Positions 5,370 through 6,904 of a stretch of DNA of 6,904 nucleotides are shown here, piece by piece (position 1 is the first letter of the stretch; each line of letters opens with the position of its first letter). A program made the translations under genes and the position numbers. Below the pieces are notes generated by a model that did not search any database, was not told the origin of the DNA, and saw nothing but the letters and a program-made list of their open reading frames with translations. Location: contig DKXC01000127.1 in NCBI GenBank assembly GCA_002492045.1, positions 5,043-11,946 of the forward strand, in the 5' to 3' direction. This DNA is from Micrococcaceae bacterium UBA7136. GTDB lineage: Bacteria; Actinomycetota; Actinomycetes; Actinomycetales; Micrococcaceae.

Positions 5370-6614
5370 TTAGGCCTCACTTCCAGCCAAGAGGACTTCA
5401 GGCTGGTAACCAGCCTGGGTAAATTTGTGGGACGAGGGCAGTTCAGAAGCCAGGCAGATGAGCTGGTTGTCCCGCAGCTCAAAGACCTTAGAGGTTTCAA
5501 TGACGCCCTTCTCTACCCGCTGGCCGATGGCTACAATCTCTTGTACCCGGCGGCGGCCCTGCCGGTCGCGGTTACAGTGAACCACCAGGTCAAAACAGGA
5601 GGCGACTGTGGGCACCACAAAGGAAGAAGAAATATTTTCGCCAGCTAACAGGGGCAGGGTGCAGATTTTGGTGATAGCGTCCCTGGCCGAATTAGCGTGA
5701 ATAGTGCAAAGGCCGGGCAGACCCGAGTTGAGGGCAATCAGCATATCCAACGATTCTGCCTCTCGCACCTCCCCAATAATCAGGCGGTCAGGACGCATAC
5801 GCAGGGCCTCCTTGACCAAGCGGCGTAAGGGAATCTCGCCCTGGCCTTCGAGGTTAGGCTGACGGCATTGAAGGTTGACCACGTCTCGCAAAGGGATTTT
5901 GAGCTCAAAAATCTCTTCGCAGGTAATGACCCGCTCCCGCATCCCAATTGAGGCCGATAGGCAGTTGAGCATGGTGGTCTTACCCGCCTGGGTAGCCCCA
6001 GAGACCAAGATATTGAGCCCACTAGCGACCGCTGCATCCAGAAAATTGGCAGCAGCTGGACTCAGAGAATTGAGCTTAACCAGGTCGCTGAGCTTACTGG
6101 CCCGGGCCACGAACTTACGGATGTTAACAGCCCAGTGGCGGCGGGTAACGTCCGGGATAGCAACGTGCAGCCGAGACCCGTCAGGTAAGGAGCTATCAAC
6201 GAAGGGGGTGCTTAAATCTAGGCGACGGCCGGAGGTCTTGAGCATGCGCTCTACCAGGCTGCGGACTGCCTCATCGGTCATAGTCAGGCCGGTCAGTTCT
6301 GATTCACCAGCCCTGGCCACAAAAATTTCTTGGGGAGAGTTAATCCAGATTTCTTCTACTTCTGGATCATCCAGGTAATCCTGAAGGTCACCAAAACCGC
6401 AAATCCGGTTGAAGAGGCGAGCCAGGACCCCTTCCCGGTCCTGTAGGGAGGCCAGGCCCAGTCGGGCAGCTTGATCGTCGTAGGAGTTGAGAACCTGTTT
6501 GATCATCCCCAGGGCTCGCTCCTGCTCTAGCAGGGGGTCCAGGTTGTCCTGACGGATGAGGTCTCTTACCTGGGCTTCTAGTTTTTCTTCAGTCTCAGTC
6601 TGACCAGTTAGCAT
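5370..6614 (-). CDS. tadA: Tad pilus assembly ATPase TadA (CpaF family)
   Basis: TadA is the cytoplasmic hexameric ATPase that powers tad pilus assembly through TadB and TadC. The 414-residue protein has an N-terminal domain with LDDPEVEEIWINSP (81-94), the region LPDGSRLHVAIPDVTRRHWAVNIRKF (143-168), Walker A GATQAGKT (206-213), an Asp-box-like acidic ITCEEIFEL (230-238), Walker B with the catalytic Glu in LIIGEVRE (278-285), and the His box CTIHANS (303-309). All nucleotide-binding elements look intact. The P-loop has Gln-Ala where CpaF proteins of other phyla have Gly-Ser/Ala, a form I associate with the actinobacterial branch. I chose ATG 6614, with AAGGGGG 5 bases upstream; a TTG at 6662 would add 16 residues but overlaps a likely promoter. 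Stop is TAA. Confidence 0.97.
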   Translation of the reverse strand: MLTGQTETEEKLEAQVRDLIRQDNLDPLLEQERALGMIKQVLNSYDDQAARLGLASLQDREGVLARLFNRICGFGDLQDYLDDPEVEEIWINSPQEIFVARAGESELTGLTMTDEAVRSLVERMLKTSGRRLDLSTPFVDSSLPDGSRLHVAIPDVTRRHWAVNIRKFVARASKLSDLVKLNSLSPAAANFLDAAVASGLNILVSGATQAGKTTMLNCLSASIGMRERVITCEEIFELKIPLRDVVNLQCRQPNLEGQGEIPLRRLVKEALRMRPDRLIIGEVREAESLDMLIALNSGLPGLCTIHANSARDAITKICTLPLLAGENISSSFVVPTVASCFDLVVHCNRDRQGRRRVQEIVAIGQRVEKGVIETSKVFELRDNQLICLASELPSSHKFTQAGYQPEVLLAGSEA

Positions 6615-6660
6615 CTTGTCCCCCTTGTGCGTCCTTGCATCGGTCTGGTGTGACCACCTC

Positions 6661-6689
6661 AAGATACAACTGTGCTTAAGTCAGGGCAA
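6661..6689 (-). promoter_or_regulatory. Candidate promoter of the tad operon
   Basis: On the minus strand TTGCCC (6689-6684) and TATCTT (6666-6661) are separated by 17 bases, each matching the primary-sigma consensus at four of six positions. A start near 6654 would leave a leader of about 40 bases before the tadA ATG. No experimental support; the match is moderate. Confidence 0.3.
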
Positions 6690-6904
6690 GGGACAGGCGG
6701 GGACTGGACAGAGGAAGAGAGTAGGCCAGCACCGGGAGCGAAAAGCAGTGAGCTAGATCAAAGGGGGGTCTGACTGGGGCAAACAATCAGGACAGCAAGG
6801 GGAAGCTGGAGACTTATCCACAGGCCAAAAATTTTTTAAAAAGACCGGCGTAACAAAAAGTCATAATTCCCTCTCTGACTAGGACTTATAGACCAAAGCG
6901 CCCA
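6663..6904. other. Non-coding region upstream of tadA
   Basis: I find no convincing gene on either strand. On the minus strand one frame is open from 6904 for about 22 codons before a TAA and could be the tail of an upstream gene, but nothing in it is recognisable. The region holds the candidate tad promoter, a DnaA-box-like 9-mer and an A/T run. A CATAAT hexamer on the plus strand (6862-6867) could be a -10 of a divergent gene beyond the window, but no -35 fits. Short GGACAG copies occur at 6691, 6706 and 6790. Confidence 0.5.
6814..6822 (+). promoter_or_regulatory. DnaA-box-like site beside an A/T run
   Basis: TTATCCACA is an exact match to the consensus DnaA box. Four bases later a 16-base run of A and T begins (6827-6842). 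Only one box is seen, so it is not an origin; it could be a regulatory DnaA site or chance. Confidence 0.35.

Noticed and set aside
5369..5500. N-terminal extension of TadB inside tadA
   Set aside because: The extra 44 residues have no membrane or T2SSF character, while the ATG at 5368 has a ribosome site and sits one base after the tadA stop.
5875..6378. Plus-strand 167-codon open frame
   Set aside because: Antisense to the conserved core of tadA including its P-loop, with Ser/Arg-rich sequence and no recognisable domain.
6691..6711. GGACAG direct repeat
   Set aside because: Two or three six-base copies in a purine-rich stretch are expected by chance and show no regular array.
6814..6842. 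Replication origin
   Set aside because: Only one DnaA box and no dnaA, dnaN or box cluster nearby.
6827..6842. A5T6A5 run as a terminator
   Set aside because: No GC-rich stem of useful length flanks the run on either strand.

Overview
The window reads as a stretch of chromosome from an actinobacterium, most likely of the Micrococcaceae (a Rothia- or Arthrobacter-like lineage). The grounds are a release factor 2 of the actinobacterial type, a short tad-type pilus cluster in the actinobacterial order, a CpaF-family ATPase with the actinobacterial GATQAGKT P-loop, and a GC content that looks to be in the 50s percent. The genus is inference. Every gene I can support lies on the minus strand, so transcription runs from high to low coordinates. 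I see no mobile element, CRISPR array, tRNA or rRNA.

Right edge (6615-6904): 290 bases without a supportable gene. They hold a possible promoter for the pilus operon, a perfect single DnaA-box-like 9-mer and a 16-base A/T run.

2040-6614: a seven-gene tad (tight adherence / Flp-type pilus) operon in the order tadA, tadB, tadC, Flp-like small pilin, TadE-like, second TadE-like, TadG-like. tadA supplies ATP hydrolysis, tadB and tadC form the inner-membrane platform, and the four small single-span proteins are the candidate pilin and pseudopilins. Genes overlap or nearly touch, so translational coupling is likely. The prepilin peptidase and the CpaE/Ssd-like partner are not in the window.

354-1979: prfB (release factor 2) followed after only 3 bases by smpB (the tmRNA partner). 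The two work on translation termination and ribosome rescue. The smpB Shine-Dalgarno sequence is built into the last codons of prfB. In many actinobacteria ftsE and ftsX lie between these genes; here they do not.

1-334: the N-terminal part of a Gln/Tyr/Gly/Pro-rich membrane protein, probably of the DUF4190 type, 19 bases after smpB and cut by the window edge.

The most notable points are the direct prfB-smpB junction, a strong preference for TAG stops (including in prfB itself), a prfB in which the usual frameshift site reads straight through as CTT-GAG, and a contrast in CTAG density between the tad operon and the housekeeping genes. I did not find a clearly new system; this is a known kind of pilus locus with some local oddities.
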